A DNA stretch of 63,284 bases from Fortiea sp. LEGE XX443. Lineage in GTDB: Bacteria; Cyanobacteriota; Cyanobacteriia; Cyanobacteriales; Nostocaceae. The notes under the pieces were generated by a model. The model was not told the DNA's origin, searched no databases, and worked only from the letters and a program-made list of their open reading frames with translations. The stretch is taken from assembly GCF_015206815.1 (NCBI RefSeq), contig NZ_JADEXZ010000030.1:1-63284 (forward strand), written 5' to 3'. A program made the position numbers and the translations under genes. Shown piece after piece: positions 15,826-27,017 of this stretch (within the stretch, counting starts at the first letter, position 1; each line of letters opens with the position of its first letter).

Positions 15826-18444
15826 TTACAACTTCCTGCCGCCACCAACTTTAGATAATCCCAAGGGGCCACGAGTCACACCTAATTGGTTTTGTAACTT
15901 CAACTCTCGCCAAAGTTGAGAACCGGAAATCTCGCCTTGGAGTAGCTGATGGTAGCGCTGTATTGTTTTAGTCACTTGTTCTGGTGTTTCGTTGACAAAC
16001 TCAATGCGGAAATGGCGTAATCCAAATTCTATGAGGCGCTGTACGTACTCGGCTCCCGTTTGGGCAGTACCATTAAATACAGAGTTGCGACAACCTGCAT
16101 CTGCTTGTAAGACGTGTTCACTACCAATGCGGTCGTGTAATTTTACTTCATGTTTTTCACATGGTCTTCCACAGTTGCTATAATCTGTTCCATCAGAAAT
16201 AAATGCACAAAAAACACAATGTTCCATGTGAAACATTGGCATATGTTGATGGATTGTCACCTCAAACCATTGTGGTGGACAGCTGCTGAGTAAATCTTCT
16301 AATTGAGTAATATTTAAATCGTAGGATGCAGTTAGCCGTTCCAAACCAAAGTGCTGTTTATAATAATCTGCGGTTAAAGGATTAGCAACATTAAGAGAGA
16401 AATCACCAACGCATCTATCTGCACCAAAGAATTGTAACTGATCATAATTCCGTACTAGATAACCATCTGCATTTGCAGCACGTACTTGCTGTAAAATCCA
16501 GTTTTCCCCAGGTTTAGTAATTCGAGGAGGTGCAACCCAAATGCTGGGGTGTGGGGAGAATTCTGCTGGACGGACTTGGTGTACTAGTTGTACGGCTTGG
16601 CAATAGGTGCGCGGGTCTTCAAATTCACAGTATAAAGTTTCCACACCAGTTTGCAGGGCGGCTTGGAGTTGCTTGAGGTTGCGTACTAGAACTACCAGTG
16701 CGGGAGATGCAGGAGATAAGGGAGATGCAGGAGGGAGTAAGTCTTGAAAGGAAACAGCAGAACGGAGTTCCCAGGGTTTGGGTTGAGTGCGTAACTCTTC
16801 TAACTGCGCTACAATTTCTCGACGCATTCTGTTCAATTCACTCACTGGAAGCATCACAGCACCATTGAGATGATTGGTGAGGTTTCCTAAACAGAAGGGA
16901 GTGTTACCCAGGCGACCGAATTGTTCTTGTAAGCGACTTGTATCTAAAGGTTTAGTGTGCGCCTCGGCTAGGGCGATCGCAGATTCTACTTGTACAATGT
17001 TACCAAGTTGATCACGAGCGATCGCCAACAATAACTCTCCAACTTCCCCATAAATTTCCACAGATATCGGACGCTGAAATTGCGGGCTGTCGCCAGCAAA
17101 ACTTTGACGCAATTGTTTATCCAGTTCTGGGTCATTTGTTTTCCACACCTTATCACCCACATGTACCCGGCGAAAATTGAGGTTATCTTTCCCAAAAGTT
17201 AGTACAGTTTCCTTTCCCTTCGGTGTCACCGTATAAACTCGACCGCCTTCTTCCTTCGCCTCAGGATGACCACAATCAAACACAATTCCGTCTCCTGGTT
17301 TTACAGGTGCTTCTAAATTAATTGTCACCTGTTCATTGCGAATTCGAGTGACTTCGCCCAAATAAACCCCGCGCTTCTTCCCAAAACGCGCATGAACCAA
17401 TTCTTGATTATTAATTCCGTTAAACCAGCCTGTATATAATCCGCGAGAAAACGCCATCTCCAAATTGTAGTGTTCCGAACTTACAGATAAATCCTCTGAA
17501 ACTCTCATTTCTCTGTGTTCTCTGCGTTCTCTGTGGTTCGTTTTTTCATTATCCTCTTGAGAATATACAACACTTTTGTTGATTCCCTTCTTCTCATACA
17601 ACTCCACCATCACCTTATCCAAAGCTTCTCGATAAACACGAGTCACATTAGCAACATATTCCGGCGCTTTCAACCGACCTTCAATCTTCAGACTATTTAC
17701 CCCAGACTTCACCAACTCTGGTAATACTTCCAACCCAGCCAAATCTTGAGGACTCAATAAATATCTGCGTTCCTGCAAATCTACAACTTCACCATCAACA
17801 ATTAAATTGTATGGCATCCGGCAAGCTTGAGCGCATTCACCCCGATTAGCTGAACGTCCACCCAAAGCTTCACTAGTTAAACACTGACCAGAATACGCCA
17901 CACACAAAGCGCCGTGAACAAAAACTTCCAGTGGTAAAGCAGTTGCTTGCTGAATTTTATTAATTTCCTTGATAGAACATTCCCGCGCCAGCACCACCAA
18001 TTGACAGCCGAGAGATTTAGCAAATTCCACCCCAGCCGCACTCGTGATGGTCATTTGGGTTGAAGCGTGAATCGGAAAATCTGGTGAGAGGTGACGGATA
18101 AGACGACAAATACCCACATCTTGCACAATCACCGCATCCACACCAGCCGCGATAATTGTGCGGAGATATTGCTGTGCTTCGGCTAATTCTTGCGGAAAAA
18201 TTAGAGTATTAACGGTAACATAGCCTTTCACACCCCGGAGGTGCAAAAACTTCATCAATTGCGGTAAATCTACTTCGGTAAAATTTTGCGCCCGCATTCT
18301 GGCGTTAAACTTATCCAAGCCAAAATAAATCGCATCAGCCCCATTTTCGACAGCAGCTTTAGCACATTCCCAATTACCTGCTGGCGCAAGCAGTTCAGGG
18401 CGTTGAAAAGAAGTTTGTGTGTTTTGGGAGCGATCGCTTTTCAT
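15826..18444 (-). CDS. Peptidase U32 family protein with DUF3656-type C-terminal region
   Basis: This 872-residue protein starts with the U32 signature ELLAPAGNWECAKAAVENGAD (split here: ELLAPAGNWECAK, then AAVENGAD). The conserved cysteine region ECAQACRMPYNL lies near residue 207 and a second cluster, EHCVFCAFISD with CGRPCEKH, near residue 750. U32 members such as TrhP and RlhA of E. coli act in RNA hydroxylation together with Fe-S clusters, so an RNA-modification role is as likely as proteolysis. Two low-complexity tracts look like translated repeats: NHRERREHRE near residue 305 and LPPASPLSPASPALV near residue 570. Upstream lies an IS4 remnant. Confidence 0.9.
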   Translation of the reverse strand: MKSDRSQNTQTSFQRPELLAPAGNWECAKAAVENGADAIYFGLDKFNARMRAQNFTEVDLPQLMKFLHLRGVKGYVTVNTLIFPQELAEAQQYLRTIIAAGVDAVIVQDVGICRLIRHLSPDFPIHASTQMTITSAAGVEFAKSLGCQLVVLARECSIKEINKIQQATALPLEVFVHGALCVAYSGQCLTSEALGGRSANRGECAQACRMPYNLIVDGEVVDLQERRYLLSPQDLAGLEVLPELVKSGVNSLKIEGRLKAPEYVANVTRVYREALDKVMVELYEKKGINKSVVYSQEDNEKTNHRERREHREMRVSEDLSVSSEHYNLEMAFSRGLYTGWFNGINNQELVHARFGKKRGVYLGEVTRIRNEQVTINLEAPVKPGDGIVFDCGHPEAKEEGGRVYTVTPKGKETVLTFGKDNLNFRRVHVGDKVWKTNDPELDKQLRQSFAGDSPQFQRPISVEIYGEVGELLLAIARDQLGNIVQVESAIALAEAHTKPLDTSRLQEQFGRLGNTPFCLGNLTNHLNGAVMLPVSELNRMRREIVAQLEELRTQPKPWELRSAVSFQDLLPPASPLSPASPALVVLVRNLKQLQAALQTGVETLYCEFEDPRTYCQAVQLVHQVRPAEFSPHPSIWVAPPRITKPGENWILQQVRAANADGYLVRNYDQLQFFGADRCVGDFSLNVANPLTADYYKQHFGLERLTASYDLNITQLEDLLSSCPPQWFEVTIHQHMPMFHMEHCVFCAFISDGTDYSNCGRPCEKHEVKLHDRIGSEHVLQADAGCRNSVFNGTAQTGAEYVQRLIEFGLRHFRIEFVNETPEQVTKTIQRYHQLLQGEISGSQLWRELKLQNQLGVTRGPLGLSKVGGGRKL

Positions 18445-18493
18445 CAGACTGAGATAGGTTTAAATATCACCATAGTGATTCTATCAATAAACC

Positions 18494-18760
18494 TCAGCTA
18501 TCAAGGGAGTGCCAAATTTTATCTTCATTTTGAATAAATTCATTCTTTTTTAATCTCAAACAAAACTGTACTTCTTGATCAGAGAGCCAGTTAGCCAACT
18601 TTACAGAGCAAAATTCTCTATCACCTAATACAACAGTCTGATATTTATTGAATAATCCTAGTAATCGAGAGAATATTTTTGATTGCTCCTCAAAATTACT
18701 ATTTCCCAATCTAGGTAAAAATGCTTTATTTGTATCAGGCTTTTCGTGAATTGGTATTAT
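18494..18760 (-). pseudogene. IS4-family transposase, internal remnant
   Basis: The minus-strand frame reads through IPIHEKPDTNKAFLPRLGN, then QTVVLGDREFCSVKLANWL and FCLRLKKNEF before a stop at 18494. The LGDREF Asp and the RLKKNEF block are typical of IS4-group transposases as I remember them. There is no proper start (a stop lies upstream at 18806-18808), and the conserved C-terminal YREK region is missing. The remnant is 49 bases upstream of the U32 start and may have replaced its native promoter. Confidence 0.65.
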
Positions 18761-18817
18761 GTGTTCAAAAATATGGAAAGAATAAACACAGCTTTTACCA
18801 AAAGTCTAGTAGCTATG

Positions 18818-18849
18818 AAAAAAAGGGACAGTAGCAGCGTCCCCTTTTT
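18818..18849 (-). terminator. Terminator of the glutamate synthase gene
   Basis: On the minus strand AAAAAGGGGAC and GTCCCTTTTT pair around a 9-base loop with one unpaired G, followed by T. It lies 23 bases beyond the stop of the glutamate synthase gene. Confidence 0.85.
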
Positions 18850-18872
18850 ATTCATCAGTAATCAGTTAATGA

Positions 18873-21800
18873 CTACACCGAACTCAGGTGTTTTTCTACC
18901 ACCGCTTGAGGATTCGCTTCTGGACTATCAGCTTCCGAAGGTGGTACTAATTGCCAGAATTTAGAAACGAATTCTGTCCAGTTGTGCAAGATTGCTTTCG
19001 CTTTTGGTGAACCAGTAAGTTCTGCATGAGTTCTAATTAATTCTTGCAGTTGCTTTTGTCCTACTTCCGTAAGTACTCGCTGAATTTGGACATTTTCCCG
19101 ATTGACTAACTCAGGGAATGAGCCGTCTTCATCCAGGAAATATGCCAATCCGCCAGTCATCCCCGCAGCTACGTTACGTCCCACTTTGCCAAGGACAACT
19201 ATTACACCACCAGTCATGTATTCACAACAGTGATCGCCTGCGCCTTCAATAACGGCTGTGCCTTTGGAGTTGCGGACTGCGAAACGCTCACCGGCTAAAC
19301 CGTTGGCAAATAAGAACCCACCAGTAGCGCCGTAGAGGCAGGTATTGCCAACTATCACGTTTTGTGCTGGATCATAGGTGGCTTCTGTTGGCGGTTTGAT
19401 GATGATTTCCCCACCGTGCATTCCTTTGCCTACGTAGTCGTTGGCTTCTCCTAAGAGAGTCAGAGTCATGCCAGGGAGGTTGAAGGCTCCAAAGCTTTGC
19501 CCTACACTGCCTTGGAAGTTGAGATTAATTTGTCCTTCAAAACCACCGTCGCCGTACCGGGAAGCGATCGCACCTGCTAATCTTGTACCAACTGTTCTAT
19601 CGGTGTTGACTATCTTTAAAGTCTTATCCACAGTAGATTGGTTGCGAATAGCTACTTGAATTTCTCCATCAGCCAGCAATTGGTCATCTATTACCGCACC
19701 ATTGCTATGAACTTCTTCATGCACTAACCAATTACGATTTGTTTTAGTATCTGGTAGTTGCAGTAAGCAGTTGAGATTTAGTGCTTGGGTTTTGGCGAGT
19801 GTCACTTCTGGACGCACTGTTAATAAGTCTGCACGACCGATAATTTCTGACAAGGAATGATATCCCAGTTTTGCTAACAGACTCCGCACTTCTTCGGCAA
19901 CGAAGTAGAAGAAGTTAACGACGTGTTCGGGTATACCCTTGAATCGCAGCCGCAGTTTTTCATCTTGAGTCGCTACACCTACAGGACAGGTATTTTTGTG
20001 GCAAACTCTCGCCATTTGGCAACCTTCGGCAATCATGGCAATGGAACCGAAGCCGAATTCTTCCCCACCCATCAACGCAGCCATCAAGACATCCCAGCCG
20101 GTTTTGAGTCCGCCGTCTACCCGCAAAATGACGCGATCGCGCAGACTATTCTGCATCAGGACGCGATGTACTTCACTTAATCCGAGTTCCCACGGTGAGC
20201 CAGCGTGTTTAATTGAACTGAGTGGTGATGCACCTGTACCGCCATCATGCCCAGAAATTTGGATGATGTCAGCGTTGGCTTTCGCAACACCAGCCGCAAT
20301 TGTCCCAATTCCGATTTCTGCAACTAGCTTCACGGATACCTGCGCTTTCGGGTTGATTTGGTGCAGGTCAAAAATCAGTTGTGCTAAGTCTTCAATGGAG
20401 TAGATATCATGGTGCGGCGGTGGCGAAATCAATGTCACACCTGGCTTGGAGCGCCTGAGCATGGCTATGTAAGAACTAACCTTTGCTCCCGGTAGTTGTC
20501 CGCCTTCTCCTGGTTTTGCACCTTGAGCAATTTTAATTTCTATTTGTTTGGCACTGGCTAAATATCCTGGGGTGACACCAAAGCGCCCCGATGCGACTTG
20601 TTTGATGGCACTAGAAGCAGTATCACCATTCCGCAAGCCCTTCAGGTGCGGTAGGGTAGGCGAGTAACCAGATTCTTCTACATCATCTAAGACGTTGTAA
20701 CGCACAGGATCTTCGCCACCTTCCCCAGAGTTAGATTTACCACCAATGCGGTTCATGGCGATCGCTAAAACTTCATGGGCTTCCCGTGACAATGCGCCCA
20801 AGGACATCCCACCAGTACAGAAGCGTTTGAGGATTGCTTCCACCGATTCTACTTTTGCTAAAGGAATAGAGGAGCGATCGCTTGTAAAGTCTAACAAGTC
20901 TCTCAAAGCTGTGATTGGTCTGCCTTGGAGATATTGTTTGTAAACTTCGTAATGGTCGTATTGCTTGGTTTTAACAGCCTCATGCAATGCTTTAGACATT
21001 TCTGGGCTGTTCATGTGGTATTCGCCACCAGGACGGTAGTTAACAAAACCCAAGTTATCCAACTTCTTAGCTGTCAGTTCTGGGAATGCTTTGCTGTGGA
21101 TGGAAAGCACTTCTTGTGCTAGTTCGCTGACACTCAAACCACCGATGCGGGAAGCTGTACCCTTGAATCCCAGTTCTAATAAATCTCCACCAATCCCGAT
21201 GGCTTCAAAGATTTGGGCTGCTTGATAGCTCGAAAGCAAGGATATACCCATTTTGGAGAGGATTTTCAACAATCCCGACTCTACAGCTTTGCGATAATTA
21301 CCAATAACTTGTTCTAAGCTGAGGCTAGGCAATTTACCTCGTTCCATGAACTGCTGGGTTTTCGGGTCAAACCACCAATCCCTGACTGTATCTAAAGCCA
21401 TGTATGGGCAAACAGCACCCGCACCATAGCCTATCAAACAAGCAAAGTGATGGGTACTCCAGCACTGAGCCGTATCAACTATTAGGGATGTTTTCATCCG
21501 CAAGCCTTCCCGGATCAGGTGGTGGTGGACTGCACCCACGGCTAATAAAGGTGGAATATAGCTGGATTCTGAGCTAATGCTCTCACCTACTCTGTCACTC
21601 AAGATTAATATCTTTGCACCTGCCCGGACTGACTCAGCTGCTTGGGCTTGTAAAGATTGGACTGCGGCTTTTAGTCCTGCTGGGCCGTTGGCGATCGCAA
21701 ATAGAGTTGACAATTGCGCTGTCGCAAAACCAGACACTTTAATTGCATCTAATTCTGCTTCTGTCAATACGGGCGATTCCAGCTTGACTCGCTTGGCGTA

Positions 21801-23540
21801 TTCTGGTTTTGGTTCTAATAAATTACCCCGTTCACCCAATTCCACTTTTAAGGACATCACCAGCTTTTCCCGCAGTGGGTCAATTGGTGGGTTGGTTACT
21901 TGAGCAAAACGCTGTTTGAAATAGTCATACAACAAGTGGGGTTTTCCTGACAACACTGCGAGAGGGATATCATCACCCATGCAGAAAGTCGGCTCTTTAC
22001 CTTCAGCCGCCATTGGTTGAATCACCATTTCCACATCTTCGCTGGTGTAACCAAAGGCTGTTTGCTGCTGGAGTAATGTTTGTCTGTCTATTGTGAATTG
22101 TCCCTTACCGTTGCCATTCCCATTGCCATTTGTCCCATGATTGTTGACTAAGGACTGTAAATCTTGGCGATGGTTTTGCAACCATTCCCCGTAAGGATGC
22201 TGTTTGGCAATGCGTTGTTTAATTTCCCAGTTTTTCAGAATTTCCTGAGTTTCTAAATCCACGGCAATCATTTGTCCTGGGCCAAGTCTGCCTTTCTCAA
22301 CAATATTGGCTTCTGGAAAATCAACTACACCTGCTTCCGATGCCACAACAATGTAATCATCTTTAGTAATGACATAGCGTGCTGGTCTTAAACCGTTGCG
22401 ATCGAGAGTTGCACCAACTTTTTTACCATCGCCGAATACTAACAGTGCTGGGCCATCCCAGGCTTCTTGCAAGCCGCTGTAATATTCGTAAAAATCAGTA
22501 ATTTCGGGATATTTCTGCAAAGATGGCTGATTTTGGTAAGCCTCTGGAACCATAATCATCAAGGCTTCCAAGGGGCTGCGACCTGAACGCACTAGTAACT
22601 CCAGTACGTTATCAAGGGTGGCCGAGTCGCTGTTGTCCAACAGTACTAAGGGCTTGAGTTCATTGTTGCGATCGCCCCACACTGAATGACTAATGCTGGC
22701 TTCTCTAGCCATCATCCAATTAATGTTACCCAACAGAGTATTAATTTCTCCGTTGTGACCCAATAGCCGCATTGGTTGTGCTAAAGGCCATTTGGGCATG
22801 GTGTTGGTACTAAAACGGCGATGATAAACTGCAAAGCCACTCTGATAAGCGGGATTTTTTAAATCCGCATAAAAGTCTCCCAATACAGCCGAACGCACCA
22901 TGCCTTTGTACACAATTGTGCGGCTAGATAAGGAACAGATGTAAAAGTCCTCTGAGATACTTTTTGCTGCTTTGAAAATTCGCTTCCGGCTGATGTAGAG
23001 ATGTCTTTCTAATTCATCGCCAGTTTGGTCAGCAGCTAGAAAAACTTGTTCTATTTTGGGTTGATTTTCTTTGGCTTGTATTCCCAATAAATGGGGATGT
23101 ACTGGTACTTCTCGCCAGCCCAGTACAGTAAATTTTTCTTCTGTTGCAACTTGCTCAACTTGGGCTTTCGCTTTTTGTGCTACTTCTGGGTCTTGCGGTA
23201 AAAATATCATCCCCACAGCAATATTGCTGGTAGAGCCAATTTCCATCCTTCCTGAAAAATATTCTTTTTGCAACAACTCCCAAGGAATCGCTGTCAATAT
23301 CCCTGCACCATCACCAGAGTCTTGGTCAGCGCTGCAACCACCCCGGTGTTCTAAGCAGGTCAATGCAGCTAAGGCTTTGGTGACGATTTCATGGCTGGCA
23401 ATATTCTGGCGATGAGCAATAAAACCTACGCCACAGGCATCTCGTTCCTCTACTAACCACCTTTGTCCTTGGTAGGTATCTCTAGAGTCTTTGTTTGAAA
23501 ATGTCATTTCTTGCAATTGATTCACCCGTTGATCGTTCAT
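18873..23540 (-). CDS. gltB: Glutamate synthase large subunit, probably ferredoxin-dependent (GlsF type)
   Basis: Glutamate synthase converts glutamine and 2-oxoglutarate to two glutamates, the exit step of ammonia assimilation. The 1555-residue protein has a short propeptide before the catalytic Cys36 (ERDACGVGF), a class II glutaminase domain to about residue 430, a central domain, the FMN-binding synthase domain ([13 protein letters not shown], then GGTGASP), the 3Fe-4S cysteines in [12 protein letters not shown] near residue 1170, and a beta-helix C-terminus ([21 protein letters not shown]). No small NADPH subunit gene lies next to it, which favours the ferredoxin type called glsF in Anabaena. 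A Gly-Asn tract ([10 protein letters not shown]) near residue 475 is low-complexity. No GTA-N8-TAC NtcA box was found upstream by eye. Confidence 0.95.
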   Translation of the reverse strand: MNDQRVNQLQEMTFSNKDSRDTYQGQRWLVEERDACGVGFIAHRQNIASHEIVTKALAALTCLEHRGGCSADQDSGDGAGILTAIPWELLQKEYFSGRMEIGSTSNIAVGMIFLPQDPEVAQKAKAQVEQVATEEKFTVLGWREVPVHPHLLGIQAKENQPKIEQVFLAADQTGDELERHLYISRKRIFKAAKSISEDFYICSLSSRTIVYKGMVRSAVLGDFYADLKNPAYQSGFAVYHRRFSTNTMPKWPLAQPMRLLGHNGEINTLLGNINWMMAREASISHSVWGDRNNELKPLVLLDNSDSATLDNVLELLVRSGRSPLEALMIMVPEAYQNQPSLQKYPEITDFYEYYSGLQEAWDGPALLVFGDGKKVGATLDRNGLRPARYVITKDDYIVVASEAGVVDFPEANIVEKGRLGPGQMIAVDLETQEILKNWEIKQRIAKQHPYGEWLQNHRQDLQSLVNNHGTNGNGNGNGKGQFTIDRQTLLQQQTAFGYTSEDVEMVIQPMAAEGKEPTFCMGDDIPLAVLSGKPHLLYDYFKQRFAQVTNPPIDPLREKLVMSLKVELGERGNLLEPKPEYAKRVKLESPVLTEAELDAIKVSGFATAQLSTLFAIANGPAGLKAAVQSLQAQAAESVRAGAKILILSDRVGESISSESSYIPPLLAVGAVHHHLIREGLRMKTSLIVDTAQCWSTHHFACLIGYGAGAVCPYMALDTVRDWWFDPKTQQFMERGKLPSLSLEQVIGNYRKAVESGLLKILSKMGISLLSSYQAAQIFEAIGIGGDLLELGFKGTASRIGGLSVSELAQEVLSIHSKAFPELTAKKLDNLGFVNYRPGGEYHMNSPEMSKALHEAVKTKQYDHYEVYKQYLQGRPITALRDLLDFTSDRSSIPLAKVESVEAILKRFCTGGMSLGALSREAHEVLAIAMNRIGGKSNSGEGGEDPVRYNVLDDVEESGYSPTLPHLKGLRNGDTASSAIKQVASGRFGVTPGYLASAKQIEIKIAQGAKPGEGGQLPGAKVSSYIAMLRRSKPGVTLISPPPHHDIYSIEDLAQLIFDLHQINPKAQVSVKLVAEIGIGTIAAGVAKANADIIQISGHDGGTGASPLSSIKHAGSPWELGLSEVHRVLMQNSLRDRVILRVDGGLKTGWDVLMAALMGGEEFGFGSIAMIAEGCQMARVCHKNTCPVGVATQDEKLRLRFKGIPEHVVNFFYFVAEEVRSLLAKLGYHSLSEIIGRADLLTVRPEVTLAKTQALNLNCLLQLPDTKTNRNWLVHEEVHSNGAVIDDQLLADGEIQVAIRNQSTVDKTLKIVNTDRTVGTRLAGAIASRYGDGGFEGQINLNFQGSVGQSFGAFNLPGMTLTLLGEANDYVGKGMHGGEIIIKPPTEATYDPAQNVIVGNTCLYGATGGFLFANGLAGERFAVRNSKGTAVIEGAGDHCCEYMTGGVIVVLGKVGRNVAAGMTGGLAYFLDEDGSFPELVNRENVQIQRVLTEVGQKQLQELIRTHAELTGSPKAKAILHNWTEFVSKFWQLVPPSEADSPEANPQAVVEKHLSSV

Positions 23541-24293
23541 AGCCTATTCCTGAGAAGTTGAGTCACAAATTTTGCCACTGCTTGTGAGGAAAAATTTCTC
23601 AATTTTGCGCCGCAGCAATACATAAATCACTGGAATTTAGGGAAAAAAAATTTTAACTGCGGTTAATTATTAGTTTAGCCGTGTTAAAATTGTTGCGTTA
23701 ATTCTTATGTGTTTATGCTAGGTTAGACAAATTACATTTTGTCCTAAAGTTATCTGTTTGTATTCAAAGATTAAGTATTTTCGCAATTTCTTCAGATGAT
23801 ATATGTCTATCAGGTAGGCAGCTTCTACTTACCTGACACAAAATTCAAACTGAAAAATCCACTGTTTAAAAGCTATAAGGTTCCTGATTCAGCAACAAAA
23901 TCAGCGTATTACACTATATACCCATTTGACAATTCCTAAATATTTTTATTGTTGTCTATATTTCCTGATGAGCCGTTGCAACTTTTGCTACTGACAGTTA
24001 CGCCTCACTTCTAAGTAACAGAATAGCAACTATCGAGTGAGGTAAGAGTACTTTAAATCTAAATTTGATTACCAAAGCTATATATGTATAGTTTGGCGGG
24101 AACTAGTGCTAGTTAAAACGGTCAGTTACAGTGGTTTTAGCGGGAAGAGAACTTGTTAATCTTTATAAGAGACAGCAAGCCACTATATAGACTATCACGT
24201 TTCTTCAAAAGTTAAATCACCTTTTTTAAAGGTTTTCCGACAACTAGTCGGTTTACCCCTTGGGTGATAGCTTGCTAAAGTACTGCATAAATT
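23541..24293. other. Divergent promoter region between glutamate synthase and phosphodiester glycosidase
   Basis: This 753-base AT-rich stretch separates two divergent genes and must contain both promoters. It has no supported ORF. The inverted repeat at 23810-23836 is the only clear structure. Confidence 0.6.
23810..23836. promoter_or_regulatory. Inverted repeat TCAGGTA-N13-TACCTGA
   Basis: TCAGGTA (23810-23816) and TACCTGA (23830-23836) are perfect 7-bp inverted repeats 13 bases apart, in the divergent promoter region. The size would suit a dimeric regulator's operator. No known cyanobacterial factor is assigned. Confidence 0.35.
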
Positions 24294-26297
24294 ATGGTAA
24301 AAATGCCAAATCCTTGCCAAAAAATTGTAGCTCAGTCTGGCGATCGCCGTGCTTTCCCAGTAAATATCTCATTAATAGCGACGATACTTTGCTTATCCAC
24401 TACTTGGGCTGCGGTAGCTCAACCTGCGCCAGAAGTAACTCCGCGATCGCCAGCACCATCTGTATTAAAAGTACCATCTTCTGGTAATCAAATTTCCCTC
24501 AATGGTCGTACTATAACTGGTGCTTGGTTATTACGACAAGACAAAGCTGGTCAAGGGAAAATACATCTCAGCGATGGAGTTTTTAAGCAAATAATTGGTG
24601 CTGATTTTTTAAACAGCAACAACCCAAACAGACAACCAATACAGTGGTTTTCGTCAGTTACCAACCCATCCATTTTGGTAACTCAGCTACAGGGAGGATA
24701 TCGCTATTTAGATATCACTAAATTTGCTCAACAAGCAGATTGGCAGGTACAGGCCAATGGTAACACCTTGGTGATTGTCACTCCTCAAGCCCAAATCAAA
24801 AATATTGTTTCCAGTCAGCAACCGATAGATCCCAGTGTTACTACCATCAGGAAAAACCACATTGTTGTCGATTTAGACAATTCAACACCTTGGCAAATTA
24901 GGCAAGGATTACCAATCAAACAACCCCAAACTCCACCGTCGGTAGATCCAGATGCGATCGCACCTAAAGCTACTACGCCACCCAATCGAGAATGGACAAT
25001 TACTCTGGATGCTGTCGCTGATCCCGCCTTAATTCAACGCTACACGCCTACACCACCACCATTACTGCCAAATCTGCTTAAACAATTATTACCAGAAGCA
25101 GCACCACCACAATCAACTCCTGATACCTTGATTCAAAAAGTAGAGGTGGTCAAAAACCAAACTATTCTTCGCCTCAGCGTTCCTTTTGGTTTTGCTCCCC
25201 GCGTCACTACAGTAGCTAACCCCAATCGCCTAATTGTCGAGATTCGACCTGATGCAATGGTAGAGCGAAATATTGCTTGGGCAATAGGATTGCGTTGGCG
25301 ACAGCAATTTGTCAGTTTAAACTCAGCGCGTTTTCCAGTTGTTTGGTTAGAAGCAAACCCCCGCACAGTTGGGTTAGTCTTAAAACCAATTTGGGCAAGT
25401 CCTGATACTCTAATTGGCACAGATCCCTTAATTCAAACAGCGCAAAAATACTTAGCTGTAGCTGCAATTAATGGTGGTTATTTTAACCGCAACAATCGAT
25501 TACCTTTAGGCGCAATTCGTCGAGATAATCAGTGGATATCCGGGCCAATTCTCAATCGAGGCGCGATCGCTTGGAATAATTCTGGGCAATTTTATGTAGG
25601 TAGACTGACATTACAAGAAACTTTGATTGCTCCTAACAATCTCCGCTTACCAATTCTGTTTCTCAATAGTGGTTATGTGCAGAGTGGGATTGCTCGTTAT
25701 ACTCCTAGCTGGGGATTAAACTATACACCCCTTATAGACAATGAAACTATCCTCATAGTTGAAAAAGACGAAGTTAGTAGTCAGTTAGCTGGTGGTAAAG
25801 CTGGTGAGACTACTATTCCTATTCCCCAAAATGGTTACTTGCTAACCTTCCGCGGGATGGCTGCGAATGCTGCTACTCAACTTCCCATAGGAACAAAAGT
25901 TAGTCTTACTGCTGCGACTACTCCGGCTGACTTTAGCCGTTACCCCAATATTATGGGAGCCGGGCCACTTTTAATCCAAGACGGTCAAATTGTCCTCGAT
26001 GCTAAAGAAGAAAAATTTAGCAATGCTTTTATTGCAGAAAAAGCTGTTCGCAGTGGTATATGCACCACCGCCACAGGTACGCTGATGATTGCTGCTGTGC
26101 ATAACCGTGCTGGTGGAGCAGGGCCTACACTAGCAGAACATGCCCAATTGATGAAACAGCTTGGCTGTGTTAACGCCCTTAATTTAGACGGTGGTAGTTC
26201 AACCAGTCTTTATCTGGGAGGACAACTACTCGACCGTTCTCCGAATACTGCTGCTCGTGTTCATAACGGTATTGGGATTTTCTTGCAACAAAAATGA
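24294..26297 (+). CDS. Phosphodiester glycosidase family (DUF2233) exported protein
   Basis: This 667-residue protein has an N-terminal hydrophobic stretch near residues 25-42 (ISLIATILCLSTTWAAVA), a probable Sec signal, with a longer than usual n-region. A Pro-rich linker joins two repeats of an AMIN-like or copper-amine-oxidase-like region (residues about 60-360). The C-terminal 270 residues are the phosphodiester glycosidase (NAGPA) domain: INGGYFNRNNRLPLGA near residue 395, GAGPLLIQDG near residue 555, and the terminal NLDGGSSTSLYLGG near residue 633. The family is related to the enzyme that uncovers mannose-6-phosphate in animals and is widespread in bacterial exopolysaccharide or cell-wall contexts. 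The substrate is unknown. Confidence 0.9.
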   Translation: MVKMPNPCQKIVAQSGDRRAFPVNISLIATILCLSTTWAAVAQPAPEVTPRSPAPSVLKVPSSGNQISLNGRTITGAWLLRQDKAGQGKIHLSDGVFKQIIGADFLNSNNPNRQPIQWFSSVTNPSILVTQLQGGYRYLDITKFAQQADWQVQANGNTLVIVTPQAQIKNIVSSQQPIDPSVTTIRKNHIVVDLDNSTPWQIRQGLPIKQPQTPPSVDPDAIAPKATTPPNREWTITLDAVADPALIQRYTPTPPPLLPNLLKQLLPEAAPPQSTPDTLIQKVEVVKNQTILRLSVPFGFAPRVTTVANPNRLIVEIRPDAMVERNIAWAIGLRWRQQFVSLNSARFPVVWLEANPRTVGLVLKPIWASPDTLIGTDPLIQTAQKYLAVAAINGGYFNRNNRLPLGAIRRDNQWISGPILNRGAIAWNNSGQFYVGRLTLQETLIAPNNLRLPILFLNSGYVQSGIARYTPSWGLNYTPLIDNETILIVEKDEVSSQLAGGKAGETTIPIPQNGYLLTFRGMAANAATQLPIGTKVSLTAATTPADFSRYPNIMGAGPLLIQDGQIVLDAKEEKFSNAFIAEKAVRSGICTTATGTLMIAAVHNRAGGAGPTLAEHAQLMKQLGCVNALNLDGGSSTSLYLGGQLLDRSPNTAARVHNGIGIFLQQK

Positions 26298-26597
26298 ATG
26301 AAGTATGTAGACGCGCAGCGGCTTGCCGCAGGCTAGTCTGAAACATTCATTTCAGCCTTTATCCTTCACGGTTCGCAACAATTTTTAAAGATTAGATAAG
26401 CTCGAATGCCGCTATATAAAGAGTTTGTGTATTCACCAGAGTTTTAGCCGTGACTCTTTACACCTTAAAGTTTGATTTTGCTATGGTTAGCAAGGTGTAA
26501 TTGAATTGCTGATTTTCACGGTTGCAAGATTGCGCCAGATTTTTCCATCAATGGTTAAAAGTAAGGACAGCTTGTTATGTCTCCAAATGAGGTAACT
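26298..26597. other. Intergenic region before the cupin gene
   Basis: This stretch contains a small GC-rich dispersed repeat near 26308-26340 (GACGCGCAGCGGCTTGCCGC and adjoining bases) followed by AT-rich DNA. No ORF is supported. Confidence 0.55.
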
Positions 26598-27017
26598 ATG
26601 GCTCAATATCAAGAAACCGCACCAACTAAGACCCTACCCCTAACTGCTGCGCTCGCTAATCGAGGCGTTGCTGCAACCGAGTTGCGCCCTTGGGGTTCTT
26701 TTACAGTTTTAGAAGAAGGGCGTGGATATAAAATCAAGCGTATCGAAGTTAAGCCCGGACACCGTCTCAGCTTGCAAATGCACCACCATCGCAGCGAACA
26801 CTGGATTGTTGTCTCTGGTACAGCTAGAGTAACTTGTGGCGATCGCGAAGTGTTACTGGGTAATAACCAATCAACCTATGTACCTCAGTGTACATCCCAT
26901 CGTCTAGAGAATCCCGGAGTGATTCCTTTAGTGCTAATTGAGGTACAAAATGGCGAATACTTGGGCGAAGATGATATTATTCGCTACCAAGATGATTATG
27001 CTCGTACAGAAAAATAG
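26598..27017 (+). CDS. Cupin domain protein, mannose-6-phosphate isomerase type II C-terminal-like
   Basis: This single-cupin protein of 139 residues matches the C-terminal isomerase domain of bifunctional mannose-1-phosphate guanylyltransferase/mannose-6-phosphate isomerase. The segment RPWGSFTVLEEG is followed by the metal-binding cupin motif QMHHHRSEHWIVVSGTA and by QCTSHRLENPG. The nucleotidyltransferase half is absent, so it is a stand-alone isomerase-like cupin. I place the start at the ATG at 26598, with GAGG six bases upstream; an in-frame ATG at 26577 with AAGGA upstream would add seven residues. It probably serves GDP-mannose or other sugar metabolism. Confidence 0.9.
   Translation: MAQYQETAPTKTLPLTAALANRGVAATELRPWGSFTVLEEGRGYKIKRIEVKPGHRLSLQMHHHRSEHWIVVSGTARVTCGDREVLLGNNQSTYVPQCTSHRLENPGVIPLVLIEVQNGEYLGEDDIIRYQDDYARTEK

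Noticed and set aside
23541-23800. NtcA box (GTA-N8-TAC) for glutamate synthase
   Set aside because: None found by eye; the nearest candidates have the wrong spacing.
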